Shown in pieces: positions 1 to 11,794 of a DNA stretch of 64,000 bases; position 1 is the stretch's first letter; the number at the start of each line of letters is the position of its first letter. This stretch comes from Antedon mediterranea (taxonomy: Eukaryota > Echinodermata > Crinoidea > Comatulida > Antedonidae). The translations under genes were made by a program, and so were the position numbers. The notes under the pieces are model-generated. The model saw only the letters and a list, made by a program, of their open reading frames with translations, was not told the origin of the DNA and ran no database searches. Where the stretch lies: assembly GCF_964355755.1 (NCBI RefSeq), contig NC_092670.1, positions 34,399,795-34,463,794 of the forward strand. Reading direction: 5' to 3'.

Positions 1-466
1 TAATACTTCTTTATAAACGTTTACTATGCGATTGTTTTTTTAATTACTATTTTTTGGTCGGTCTATTGTAGAATATCGAAAAATCGAGATCAGTAGCCTA
101 TACACTATAGGATGTGTGCAAACTTCAAGTTAGCAAACTACTTTACTTGTGTTGACTTATATAAACTTGTTTTCTGCACTTTGCCGAAGTTAGTCAACAG
201 CTGAACAAAGTTAGCTCAAGTTTGCAAACAATCGTTACAGGCTATGCTATAATACTGATAAAATCAAGTCACATCATCAGATGATTTCGACTAATTCGAC
301 CATCAGATGATTTCGACCATATGATTTCGAAAACCTTTTAGTTTAGTTGTGTAGGGGTTGTAACCTAATATTATTGCAAATGGCAGCGGCCTATACTACA
401 CTTGAGCAAGTCAACGGAAATCTTTTGGTGTCTCTACCAAATCATCATAATCTTATCTGGACTTAC

Positions 467-612
467 CTCAGCCGGATAATGTTGTCCATCAACTGTGTGC
501 TCAGAGCCTTGACTATCAATCGAGCCCCAATGAAAGTGAATTTGAGCTGCGTGGTACGCATCCGGTAGGCCACCACCACTGATATTATAGTCGCCTTCGA
601 AAGCCAGTTGGA
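467..612 (-). CDS. carbonic anhydrase exon 4 (zinc ligands)
   Basis: 146 bases between a CTACTTCAG acceptor and a GTAAGT donor, leaving phase 0. Contains HFHW, with two of the three zinc-binding histidines, and GSEHTVDG. The next exon is not seen in bases 1-466, which look like intron. Confidence 0.92.
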
Positions 613-3600
613 CTGAAGTAGGTTTTTAATAATAGAAACAAAAAAGAAGAATAGGTATTATTAGTAACTATATCCAGAACATGAAGATTATTCGGTTACT
701 ATTGCACAATTGAAAGACACCATTCCACATACTAATTTCATTATTTCAAGAGGATTTAGTGAATATAAGATTCTATGAATATAAAGTATCTTTAGGCCTA
801 CATACGTAAGACTTTCCTTCGATGACAGTGTTTATAAAGTGTCATTCAAACCTCCTTCCGGAGTGGTACTTCAAGATGTTATTATAGGCCTAGTATGCAC
901 TAATTTACAATTTACTCTGATAAGCTGTCAGTTCTGTTTATCTTTTTTTACTATTCGTGGTACTAGACGACCATTTATATATACAGTATATATTATACAG
1001 TATTTCTTTTACAAGAATATTTCTATAAGTATAATAAATCATAATGAACGGAAAACGTAGCCTATTTGATACAAAACCGGTTTGCAATGAGCCGAAGCTC
1101 TTAAACACATTACCCTATAATACCGTATCTAATTAGCAAATAAAACAATAAAAGTACAAATAAAAAGTAACAAAAGTGAACCCTACATGAGTGATTATTT
1201 ATTTATTAATAGTTGTATTTCCTTTTTAAAATTTCCAATTTTAGTTTCACACTTTTTGTTTTCAAGCAAACGGTTCCAAATATTTGCCCCTCTTTTTAGA
1301 GCAATACGGAAATCACTCTTCTTCCTCGTACCATACACGTATACAAATTCCATTTTTGTAAAATGGAACTGGTAAATTGCCCATACGGAATTGAAACATA
1401 AATACAGCAGTGTACTGATAAAAAAGTCAAAAATAGGTTTTTGTTATAAAATAAATTTGCTGATGTATGCTGATAATGCACTTTACATATAATTCTGATC
1501 GCTCATTTTGAAGTATGTATATTCGCTGTAACTTCGTTTCCCCCGAAACGCCCCAAATAGGTATTGCAAATATTATAAGGTAAAATTAACGAGTTGTACA
1601 TTATTAACAGAACATGTGAATATATTTAGGCTTGTGCAATACACCAATGACCCTTGCAGTTTTCATAGTAATGGTATCTATAGGGGTCCGGGACCGCGAC
1701 AGAATGACAACGGATGGGGACCCTCCAAAGAAATTGCATTTTATTTGCCAGGAATTTGTATGATTTATTTCTTTTTTATTTTTAAATGCGCCTTGAGCAC
1801 TCTGGAGTGGTATGTGCGCTATAAAAATCTTATTATTATTATTATTATTATTATATGATCATGGAATGTTATAAACTCATCAATAATGACACCTATAAGA
1901 ACTTGAGTTTACTAACTCCGACTTTCAATTTCAACATCATTAATGAATAAAGTATAGTTATTGGTATCTTTTTTCTTATACATGCTTCTAAATCCAACAC
2001 AACTTGGTGTCTTCTTTGTATTCAGACTCAATTTTTTTGCAGTAAACCAATCACTTAATTTACTTAATTCTATATTTAAAGTGTTAATTAAAAGATTTAT
2101 ATCAGCAAAAATGACAAATTCTAAATATTTACTACTTTCAAAAATGTCATTTTGTACAGATTATAAATAGTAACGGCCCAAGAATTGAGCCCTGTGGTAC
2201 TCGACCATATTCAATCAGTTTTAATTCTGATTTACAGTTTCCCATGTGAACATATTGTTGTCTTATATATAAGTAGCTCTTAAACCTTTCAAGAACAATG
2301 CCCCAAATACCATAAAATTTGAGTTTTTGTAAGACTCTCACGATCTATCGTTAAGGATCGGTAAGCAGTATTTCAAAGAAGAAGAAGAAATGCCTTAAAA
2401 AGGGTTTAGGAAGACGTCGATACTTGTGTGTTCATCTATTGCTGAAGTAATTTTTTGTATTGTTTGTGAAAGTGTATGGCTCGTAGAGTGGTGTTTTTTG
2501 CGAAAACCAAACCGTGATTTATTAGGCCTAATGAGGTTAAGTTTGTCAAGTTATTGAGTCGTTCGATCATACACAACCCTTTCATAAATGTTTAAAAGGT
2601 ACACTACAGGTATGTCATTTTTATCGCAATCGTTAATTCATCTTAAGGGTGAATTCCCCTTGCACATGGCCTAGCAAAACTTAGGACGTGTCGGCATCAC
2701 GTTTTAGGTTATGTAAAGGGAGTGCTATATATGGAGGGTCTTGCCACTGTGGCTGATCAGGTTTCAAGATCTAGCCACCACTCTTTTAACAGGACACGCA
2801 CTCATTCTATTTACTACTACATCATAGATTCTCCTAACGCACGTAACCACCCCCCCCCCCCCCCCCCCCTCATCAGCCAGTTTTCCCCACCCTTCTCGTG
2901 ACTTACCTGTGTGACCATTGTTAACCAAGGTTTGTGCAACAGATTCATCATCGTATCCAGCTATAACAAACTCGTCAAATGCTTTATACTCTGCTTCGTC
3001 AGATTCGACATCAATGGGAGATTGCCGTGAGCCAGCACAGCTTTCCGGAAATAATGTCGGCCACTCATTAACTAAAATGTAAAAAAAATATACATATCCG
3101 ATTAACCTACGTCAATACTGAACAAGATTATAGTCTAATGGTCGGGTGAAAAATCATATATTGGAAGATAAAGTCGTTCACTATTCAGGATATCATACAT
3201 TGTGCGATTGAAAAACACAGCTCGGTGTTTTCTCCGGCGGCCATCGGACAGAATTTAAGCTCAATGGGAACTTTTTACTGGGGAGGATGTACAGCTTTTT
3301 TACTGTGGTAAAAGTATATCAAGTAAAAGACTTACCGTTATCATATGTGTATACAGCTGTGAAATATAAAAGAGAAAAGAAGAAAATTAAACAAATTTAA
3401 GTAGACTACATTTATTGTTATGTTTGTATTTTTTCTTTGGATAAACCATAAAAATATACTGATTTTTAATTTTTGCTACGTTTCCGCTACTAGCATCCTT
3501 GTTTACGCGAGAAAAGTCTGTCTACACTATATCAAACTAGTTTGACAAAAAAAAATGTGAAAATACATACATAAAGGTTGATAGTATAGACAAGGCTTTG

Positions 3601-6600
3601 TGTTGATGTATTTTCACACACACAAACATATTTGAAACCAGATGAATTGTTCGAGTATTTTATTGTCCGTCAGTATAAAGAATACATATCTATCTATCTA
3701 TTTGGTCGATTAAACGACGAGGCGTACAGTCGTCAGGAGAGGCCAAATTGTAGGCGTATCACTGATATCAACCTTAGGCCTACTTGTAGGCGTTGTTAAT
3801 CACTGGTATCAACCTTAATCATTTGCTTTAAAAATAAATATAAAGTAATTTAATCCGAGATTATAATTGGATTTGATGTATTTTACGTGTTTTTTGTGAC
3901 CGGGAAGTAATGAATTCAGTTAACCATATCCAGATTACTGTATTGCCTATTGTGTACGAATTTTGTCCTTTCTATTATTGTACTTTCACATTTACGCTCT
4001 GTAGGTGAAGCCTGCAGGTTATTAGGATAGGGGTGCCGCTAACCGTAGTCATAAGGTTCAAGGCCCTCCTTGACCACTGATGATGCCGGTGGTCCAGTGT
4101 ATTTTATAAAGAACCCATGTGTATCCTTCGTAATGGCATAGACCTATTTATAGGTCCTTAGTAAGAGCAGGGGATATTGTGAATAAGAATTAGTTCTAGT
4201 AAAGAATATAAACATCTATCTAGTTATTGGAACTTGTAAGAAAAATTTAAATAATGAGGGAGTATGTAGAGGTCATTTAAAAATAGTTTGTATTCTTTTA
4301 TATCGTGTCAAAATACAATTATTCTATTTTTCATCGGTCTAGCAGCCACCGACAGCAAAGATTCCATAAACGGTACTGTATTTATTAACTCGTGCATTGC
4401 TTAATTGTATCTTGTACTTGTACTTTTTCTTGCATTGTTCTGGTGGAATTTGATTTTGACAATGAAAGAAAGAATATACATCTCGAAAAAAAACCCACCT
4501 ACTTAAAAATTGTATTTTTGTCACAAATATGGCAGGTAATGTTTAAAAAAAATTTAAGTAATCTTGCCCATCTCGAAAAGAAACTCATCTTCAAAAGAAG
4601 CCCACCCAAGAATACTAAATACTAAAAAAAGAAGCTCATGGGCTTCTTTTCTAGGCTTACGGTATGCCTATTATAGTATCTTCCTTACAGTACCGTATAA
4701 TATACGGCCTACCATTCTTTCAGTTTTGATATCGTTATGACAAATACTAATAGAATAATAAGCTCTTTATCTTTATCTCTTTATCAAAACGATAACTTTT
4801 CTCATCAAATTATGCATCTCAATTTCATAATCTGCCAGTCTGCCAGTATAAATAAAATATTTTATTTCATATTTCATTTCACATTTTTACCGTCCGACTG
4901 TAAAAAACAAAGTGGCCAAACTTGGTCATCCTTTTCCATTTTTAAACTACAGTACTTTCTTTTAGCTTTTGTTGTGAAACATTCATTATAATTTCTTACC
5001 AGCTGTTTTAAACTAGTCTTTCAATATTAATTCCTTTTAATTTTAGATTAAAAACATATTCTATCGCAAATTGTTATAATGTAATGTATTTTGTATATGT
5101 ATATTTTATTTTGTATTTAAATTAGTTAATAGATGTTTATATTTATCATTTTATAGAGATCAGCTGGCGCGGCCTGCGTTATTGATAGGCCTAAACCAGT
5201 TACTTAACCAGCGCTCTCTTGCTAATTCTCAACTTCATTATCAACCAGGAAGCCACTAGTGTCTTTACACTAGCAGGTCTGAAAATAACACTAAAGTGGT
5301 CCAGAATTGGAACCGTGGCCCGGATTCCTCCAATGGAGTGGTCCTAACAAACAAACAAACCTCCTTACATACCTCTTCGGTGGAGGTAAATTAATCAGTA
5401 TAGTACTGTATTAAAACATAATTTATCCTCACAACATATTAGTCCTATAAGACAAAAACCTTTGATTTTTTTATTCCATGAAAGACAAATGAATTGAATA
5501 GAAGAATAGGTTTACTAAAATTAGCATAATACAATTGGTGGTTGAAGTCGGTGGAGACGTTTTGTTAATACTGTACCACAATGGGAATTAGATTACAAAC
5601 CAGAGTTTTAAAAAAAGACCATTGAAACGTTATATCACTGTTCCGCCGGCCATGATACAAGAAAAGAGTATGGATTAATTGTTATTTATTCAGGTAAAAT
5701 CTTAATTATGTAGATAAGGAATAATTGATCTTTCGCTTGACGAGTTGTTTCGAATACTGTAATATGCATTAGGTCTCCCAGACTATTTAGCCTACTTTGT
5801 ATCATCGGTAGGCCTAGCATTAGACCTAATTATAGTGAATCTAAATCTAATTTAGTAAAACTAAACTCAAAACTCATCTCTTCAGAGAAGCATAATCACA
5901 CGCTACTACTTGCACAGATCTTGGAAAACACAGCGCTTTGAAACCTTTGTCTCTTGCGCTTTATAAATGTTATTTATTATTATTATTATTTATTATTTAA
6001 ATAAAAGGGTTAGAATTTAATTATGTAATGAACCTTTATAAACTCTTTCTTTGTATGAACCCGGATGTACTTGATCTATCGTGGTTATTTGACAAAACCA
6101 TAATGGTTTTGATTGATTTATGACATTTATTACAATTCAGTGGGAGGCTTAGGTTAATTTTTCAGCAGACAAGGTGTAATCGTCGGTGCAGACAGGGGTT
6201 GTTAACTTATTTTATACTATTATATTGTTATTTAAAATTGGTGACAAGGTTAAAATACATCATAATTCATTATTAACGTTTAACGCACTGCTAATTTTGT
6301 TCCGGTTGACTTAATGAACATGTGGAGTCTGGTCCTACTTATTTTAACATGAAATCCCCAACGACTGTCTTTTCATGATCGGTCTATACCTACTCAGACA
6401 CTGAATTTGATGGATACCGCAGGCCTAGGCTACTATACTTCTGAAACTCATGCACATTAGATAGACCAAATGTTATTCACCTCCTCGAATTTTTAAGCCG
6501 CAGATTTCAGTTACCATTTTTGTAGTCGAACGACGGTCATAAGTGTCAAAAATCAAATAAAACAAAATCGATAAATTGTCAAGCTTTCGTGATCATCAAG

Positions 6601-8827
6601 GTAAACCGCCATGACATGATCATATAATTCCTCACGAAAAACAAATTTCAAAATGTTTGGCTAATTTAAAGATGTATTGTCCCTTTGAGTAATTCCGCCC
6701 CCCCCCCCCCCAATTTTTTTTTAATATTTCGAAAAAAAGTGTCTCATTTTGAAGTATCATGATAGTTATTAACTTTCACCAAAAATTTGTTGAAAACAAA
6801 ATAATTTAACCGAAATACTGACGACGTTTTTTTGTTCAAACTTTGACTTCCAGTCAAAGTTTTTGATCAAAACATATTCATAATGCAATGCGCTTGTTTG
6901 GCTATACTCTGTATGCATAATCATAAAACTTTCTCGCGATCTGTGTGAAAACACCTTCTCAACCGCGACGAGTTGTAAACAATCCTAATTAGCATCATGC
7001 ATAATGCATACTCGTGGTTTGAAATCTTTGTTTACTTTCGCTCGTGACGATTTTCCAGATGAAATGTAATCAAATTTATTTACCTATTAATTACGCAAAC
7101 TTGTTGTTTTTGCCTCGAATTTTCGACTTAAAGTGAATAACTTTAATATTACTTTGATATGGCCAATTTAAATTTAGAATAATTTTTTTTCCATTTTTTG
7201 TGTTTCAAGGGACAATACATCTTTAATTGATATAGGCTACTCATTTGCGCTTCTTTTTTAAAATGATACGTTGTTCTTTCTCCTACATAGTACGCTCTTT
7301 GGAATGCGAAACCAGATGTCGATATAAATGTTGCGGTACACCACGTATATTAGTTTTGAGGCGGATCAAAGCACATTGATCGAAACGTCAAGAATCTCAA
7401 CAGTTCTTCTCAGAACCAATATACGTGGTGTACCGCAAAATTCATATCAAATTATAGTAATCTTTCTGTTGATCGAGTTTGTTCCGTAATAGACCGTAAA
7501 TATATAGAGTTATATAGCTCACTTGCCAGCCCACCCTACCGAAATGAGTCCTCCTATTTGCATAACAACGCATGGCTTACCAATCTGTGTCGTACACAAC
7601 TACGATGATATATACATTCTCTAAACACGTAACGAAGAGAATTATCAAATCTCATCTAAGTCCCCAAACCCCATACAACAACAAACGAAAACAAAATATT
7701 TGTTTTAAATATTTATCATGTTTATCTTGGACGGTGGCCCGGCAGCGATTTTTGTTTTCGTACATAAGTTGGGGACCCCCTCATGAAACGTCACAAAATA
7801 AACATGAATAATTCATCAGTTAAATTTTCTTGTTCCGTGTGCACCCAAGCGTATAGCAACAAGAAGTGATTACACGAACAACTGCGATACGATTCTTTCT
7901 ACAGTAGGCCTAGGATTCTAGGTCAATTCACGTGATTGCCTTCGCGCACTATTCTTCACACAAAATGTGTCGAGTCGAGGCTAATCGACAGCTAGGCAAG
8001 ACATTAAACTAAGTAGTAATTCATTGGACATAGCCCAAAAATAAAGAATGTGTATAATTTGTGTACTGTATTTTTTTAATTCTGCTATTTTATTATCAAA
8101 CAATATGCATGAACTCAAAGGAACTTTAAAAATGCGCGTATATGAACACATGAGATGGGAAGATTAGACCCACGAGAATAAAACATGTATTTTTGTGTAA
8201 TGTTTAATTTTGCTGACTTATTACTCGGATTGTGTCATACCTAACACACACACGTCACACACATACACACCGTACCCACACAGCTACTACTAGAATAGAC
8301 ATGGGTTTAGAGACTAAAATTAGGCCTATAGTATTAATAGAAACTATAATTTTAACACGTAATTCTTTAGTAATAAATTATATTAAAAACACCATAAACA
8401 AAGGCTGATTATTTCGACAATCCACACAAAACGCCGCTATTCTTCTATGAAATCGCACGCCGCAACAACAGCGGAGATAGGCCTAGAATCGTACCGCACT
8501 AATTGTGTAATCACTTCTTGTTGGTATACGCTTGGGTGCACACGGAACAAGAAAATTTAACTGATGAATTATTCATGTTTATTTTGTGACGTTTCATGAG
8601 GGGGTCCCCAACTTATGTACGAAAAAAAAAATCGCGGCCCGGCAACACACGCCCGACGCTTCGGAGGTAGTTTTGTTCGTCGGGCGTGTTTTGTTCGACG
8701 GTTCGTCGGGCATCGTCGTACAACGCTATCCGAGTTGATAAAATACATTAAAAAAATACTCACAACTGCCGGCAAACACACTGTTGAAAAGAAGGCACAC
8801 AGTGACTAAATTTAAATACAGCTTCAT
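467..8827 (-). CDS. secreted alpha-carbonic anhydrase, 5' half of gene (partial)
   Basis: Four minus-strand exons (8764-8827, 3336-3356, 2907-3071, 467-612) join with consistent phases into 132 codons; the rest lies beyond the left edge. Alpha-carbonic anhydrases interconvert CO2 and bicarbonate using zinc held by three histidines. Seen here: a signal peptide in exon 1 (residues 1-20, hydrophobic, ending VFAGS), then the family motifs [28 protein letters not shown] and GSEHTVDG. Two zinc histidines (HFH) are present; the third would lie in an exon outside the window. The cysteine before QSPI is the one that forms a disulfide in secreted members. Introns are 5.4 kb, 264 bp and 2.3 kb and full of repeats. 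A TATA-like box lies 113 bp upstream of the ATG. Extracellular CO2 or mineralisation work is an inference. None of the exons is a long ORF. Confidence 0.88.
1185..2560 (-). mobile_element. decayed LINE (non-LTR retrotransposon) fragment
   Basis: In several broken minus-strand frames one can read reverse transcriptase pieces: [13 protein letters not shown] near 2,150-2,210, a damaged FADD box (FADINLLI) near 2,110, and a C-terminal piece with a [20 protein letters not shown] pattern near 1,250-1,350. Many stops and frameshifts show it is long dead. It lies inside a carbonic anhydrase intron. Confidence 0.7.
2640..2900. other. intron sequence with possible tRNA-derived SINE and poly-C tract
   Basis: A B-box-like string (GGTTTCAAGATCT) near 2,758 with upstream TGGCCTAGCA suggests a degenerate tRNA-derived SINE. 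A poly-C run at about 2,850-2,869 follows. Weak evidence. Confidence 0.25.
2907..3071 (-). CDS. carbonic anhydrase exon 3
   Basis: 165 bases after a TTACATTTTAG acceptor, ending at GTAAGT. Encodes [10 protein letters not shown], the QSPID motif and NNGHT, all hallmarks of the N-terminal part of the alpha-carbonic anhydrase domain. Confidence 0.9.
3336..3356 (-). CDS. carbonic anhydrase micro-exon 2
   Basis: Only 21 bases, between a TTTCACAG acceptor and a GTAAGT donor. It encodes VYTYDN plus split codons at both ends (phase 1 in, phase 1 out), matching the W/Y-x-Y-x-N start of the carbonic anhydrase fold. Confidence 0.72.
3513..3598. mobile_element. MITE of the TCTACACTATCAAACTAG family
   Basis: Terminal inverted repeats: GTCTACACTATATCAA at the left and TTGATAGTATAGAC at the right. 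The same ends occur near 18.4, 22.2, 25.7 and 26.6-27.0 kb. Confidence 0.6.
4008..4215 (+). mobile_element. possible tRNA-derived SINE
   Basis: GGTTCAAGGCC near 4,047 matches the RNA polymerase III B-box consensus exactly, but no convincing A box is seen and the boundaries are uncertain. The flanking 3.6-5.2 kb shows no gene. Confidence 0.3.
5160..6660. other. carbonic anhydrase intron sequence, no gene seen
   Basis: A minus-strand string resembling a B box (GGTTCCAATTC) near 5,310 may belong to another old SINE. Otherwise AT-rich sequence with no coding potential. Confidence 0.4.
6666..7226. mobile_element. TTAA-flanked MITE, 553 bp
   Basis: TTAA at 6666-6669 and 7223-7226 flank exactly inverted ends AGATGTATTGTCCC / GGGACAATACATCT. 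TTAA target duplication is typical of piggyBac-type transposases. No ORF inside. The same end occurs near 40,340 and 49,620. Confidence 0.75.
7331..7438. mobile_element. 108-bp MITE with 21-bp inverted ends
   Basis: Ends TTGCGGTACACCACGTATAT and its reverse complement enclose a short middle. A partial relative (TTGCGGTACACCACATATAT) lies at 24,794 in the DIDO1-like gene. Confidence 0.7.
7733..8645. mobile_element. foldback-type element with ~160-bp inverted arms
   Basis: The stretch 7,733-7,895 returns as near-perfect reverse complement at 8,485-8,645; for example the string around GGGGACCCCCTCATGAAACG appears in both. The 590-bp middle has no ORF. Immediately right of it, 8,645-8,692 holds a small hairpin (ACACGCCCGACG / CGTCGGGCGTGT). 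Confidence 0.75.
8764..8827 (-). CDS. carbonic anhydrase exon 1 (signal peptide)
   Basis: ATG (complement of 8825-8827) opens a 21-residue leader with a Lys near the start and a Leu/Val/Phe core. The exon ends at a GTGAGT donor in phase 1, which fits the next exon. Confidence 0.8.
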
Positions 8828-8939
8828 TTTATCTGTATGTGTTTGCAAGTTTCCTTCTTAGAGAGTACAGAAAGCCTTTCTGATTCTACCGCTGTACTTC
8901 AATGAAGGAATGAATTGTGCTAAACGGTGAACGATGTGC

Positions 8940-8949
8940 TTATATATAT
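8940..8949 (-). promoter_or_regulatory. TATA-like box of the carbonic anhydrase gene
   Basis: On the minus strand ATATATATAA lies 113 bp before the start codon, leaving room for a leader of about 80 bases. Position and sequence only; not tested. Confidence 0.4.
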
Positions 8950-9198
8950 GCAAATTGAAAGCGTTTCAAAAACCGCTGATTGGTTAATAGTTGTTTCTTA
9001 TCTCGTTCCCTTTTTTTGTATTGAACGATGTAACAATAAACCATTCACAGCCTTATATATGGCAATGCGGTGCGGTTACTATACAATGATACACAATTCA
9101 AGAAATTTCTTAAAATCTTTATGACATATAGATCAGAAAAAAAAGTACGTTGTTTATTGATCGCATTCGTAAAGGTTACTGAAAGTGAAATGTTTACC

Positions 9199-9306
<108 letters not shown>

Positions 9307-9321
9307 GTGACATTACTGTAA

Positions 9322-11280
9322 TTTGTTTTATATTTAAGTTACGTATATCCAGTAACTAATTTACTTTAATATTTATTATAATTATAAATCAATCTAAGAA
9401 CGAGATATAAAAGCTCATTTGAACTTTGAAGCATTGTGGTACAGGAGAAAAACAAGACTATAGATAAAGATCCATATCTCATCATACTGTGAAGGGTTCA
9501 CAGTATAGTGATAATTATATTATCTGTAAAAATTTCGAGGAAGCGATATCGAGCTTTGTAATATCGATAGAGGGCGATTTTTTTTAGTCACCGAATTGCA
9601 CCGAGCTACGTAAACATCCAAAAAACAAGGCACTTTTTTGTAGTAGGCCTAAGTCTATGCCCAGTGTTTTTAGATTGTTTTATGTGAATTTTGGGTTAAT
9701 AGCATGGTGAATCAAGAAAGATAATTTTAAGGTAACTTCCTTTGTGTTTTAATTGTACTGCTTCTATTGAATTGGAGATAAGATCGCATTTTCTGGCTGC
9801 AGTGTAGTGTTGTTCGTGTGGTGTGGTTTAGCTAGGCCTGCCCATTCTATTCATCGGTTTTCTTTACTGGTGGTAGAACGCGCGCGCACGAGGTATCCAC
9901 CTTTCAGCGGGTCTAGGCCTTGGCCTACTGTATGTGTCGTCGCCTAGTGCAGGTAATACAGTGAATATGATAGAGGTTTAGGCCTAATCAGGTATACGAA
10001 AAAGCTCTGATTTTAATATTATCTCATCATACTTAATTAATTGTAGGGCCTAGAGGCCTAATATATGATGATACAATTTGTGGTGTCTGTGTGTGACACT
10101 TCTTTACAGTTATTAATTTGAAACAATATTAATATTAATAAATAGTGTATAAAATAAGGCCTAGAATATGAAATGAATTTACAGTATTGATTAGCCCTAG
10201 CCTAGTACTACTACTAGGCCTAGTAGACCTAGCCTACTCTAAGTTATTATATAATATAGAGACTAAATGCATGTCAATTGTATGACCCACTATATGACCA
10301 CCGGGAAAGGTGAGACATTTCCAAATAATTGTTGGGTGCATAAAAAAACTCACTACAGTAGACTAGACATTGCTCCGGTTGCCTAATAAATAACCCATCT
10401 TCAACTCTCAATTGCTAATCTATAGCTAAAAATTTCTCTACATACCATGTCACACAGCCTACACTTCCATTACTTTGAAATAAAATATTAATTCAATTCA
10501 ATATTCATGGAATCTGTTCCATGGAAAATATATATTATATACTTATAATAATATTACCTTTAAATTAATACAAATTTAAAAGAAAGTATGAGACTGAGTG
10601 TATTTATTATTGTATTGTATGGTTTTTATTTTGATTATAATGGAATAAAAATGTCGATTATTGAAGCAAACATGCTCTCATCTCAGATGCTATTCCATAT
10701 GGAGAGCATCTTTGACTCATATAAGGTAATTGTCAATCAACTATACATTATATATATATACAGTATATTATAATGTAAATTTTTCGTTTTTTTTAAATAA
10801 AAGTACAATTGTATTTTCCAAAATTGTGTATATATTTTAAGATTCTTAATATTTTAAATTTTAGTGAATAATTGTGAAATTTTGTAATTGTATATTCCGA
10901 ATTTATTTTTGTAGTTTTTATAGATTTCATTTCAATATTTTTTATTGTAATACAAACGTTATTAGCTATGTGCTATTGTTTTTGTAATTTTATATACTGT
11001 ATACCGTAATAAATAAATAAATAAATAAATAAATAAATATTATCAATGGTATACAGTACAAACAAAAATATGCTAATATAAAATGAAAAAATACCGGTAA
11101 TTAAACTCGATGTAAAACATGCGCAGTCGATCATGTGACGACAAGCAATAGCTTAGCGCTTCATGTACGTGGTACGCGGTAAAGTGTTTGCTGGAGAAAT
11201 ACAGACAACTTAACCGGCGGTAAAGACGTGTCTGGAAATACAGACACTCTATCGAATACGGCGCCTAAACAAGGGGGGAA
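9322..11280. other. intergenic region, no gene seen
   Basis: AT-rich sequence between the two main left-hand genes. Holds several TAGGCCTA palindromes (9.6-10.2 kb) and an (AAAT)n run at about 11,008-11,039. The more GC-rich 9.55-9.95 and 11.1-11.28 kb could hold the promoter or non-coding first exon of the DIDO1-like gene, but nothing proves it. Confidence 0.5.
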
Positions 11281-11346
11281 GGCCAACTCAGACAGCGTCG
11301 TACGACGCTGACTCAGACAGCGTCGTACGACGCTGTCTGAGTTGGC
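11281..11346. repeat. 66-bp palindrome with internal duplication
   Basis: GGCCAACTCAGACAGCGTCG reads into its own reverse complement at the right end, with the core GTCGTACGAC present twice. It can form a long hairpin or cruciform. Confidence 0.9.
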
Positions 11347-11439
11347 CTCATCATGAAAGCGTTAAGTTCTGGTGTCCATCGTTCAACTAGCCCAAGCCAC
11401 AACAGAGAGTCTTAAATCAGTCTTTAGAACGTCAAATAA

Positions 11440-11530
11440 GGCAAATTTTGGATCCTGACCGGGGGCCCTTGGCGGCCCCCTGGCCCCCAGCCATTGTTGC
11501 TCGCTTTGCTCGCACCCCCCCCCCCCCCAT
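11440..11530 (-). mobile_element. fragment of the hAT-like element seen at 58.9 kb
   Basis: The reverse complement (GCTGGGGGCCAGGGGGCCGC, GGGCCCCCGGTC and a preceding GCGAGCAAAGCGAGC) matches 58,945-59,010 closely. It ends in a poly-C run. Confidence 0.65.
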
Positions 11531-11635
11531 TATAAATGCTGCATACGGGCCTGATGCTAGAGTATAAACGTAACTATGAAATGATGAATATAAGTATGCT
11601 TTATTGTAATATCGAGAATTGTTTAATCACAGAAA

Positions 11636-11794
11636 ATGGAAGAAAACAAAGAAATAGCACCAGATGGAGAGGCAGACTCTGCTGCCATTGCAGAGGTTGT
11701 CATCAGCGAATCAAAAAATGTTGTTGTACAGCGCTTGAGTATTGGCACCCCTATTTGGAATCTAACCGGAAGTTCAAGTGAAAGCTTAATCGAG
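11636..11794 (+). CDS. DIDO1: DIDO1-like exon 1 (first coding)
   Basis: 53 codons ending LIE before a GTAGGG donor, phase 0. The N-terminus is acidic. Confidence 0.75.

Noticed and set aside
7572-7811. 79-aa ORF and the matching 70-aa ORF at 8,569-8,781 on the other strand, sharing [17 protein letters not shown]
   Set aside because: They are the two inverted arms of the foldback element read in the same sense, not a duplicated gene.
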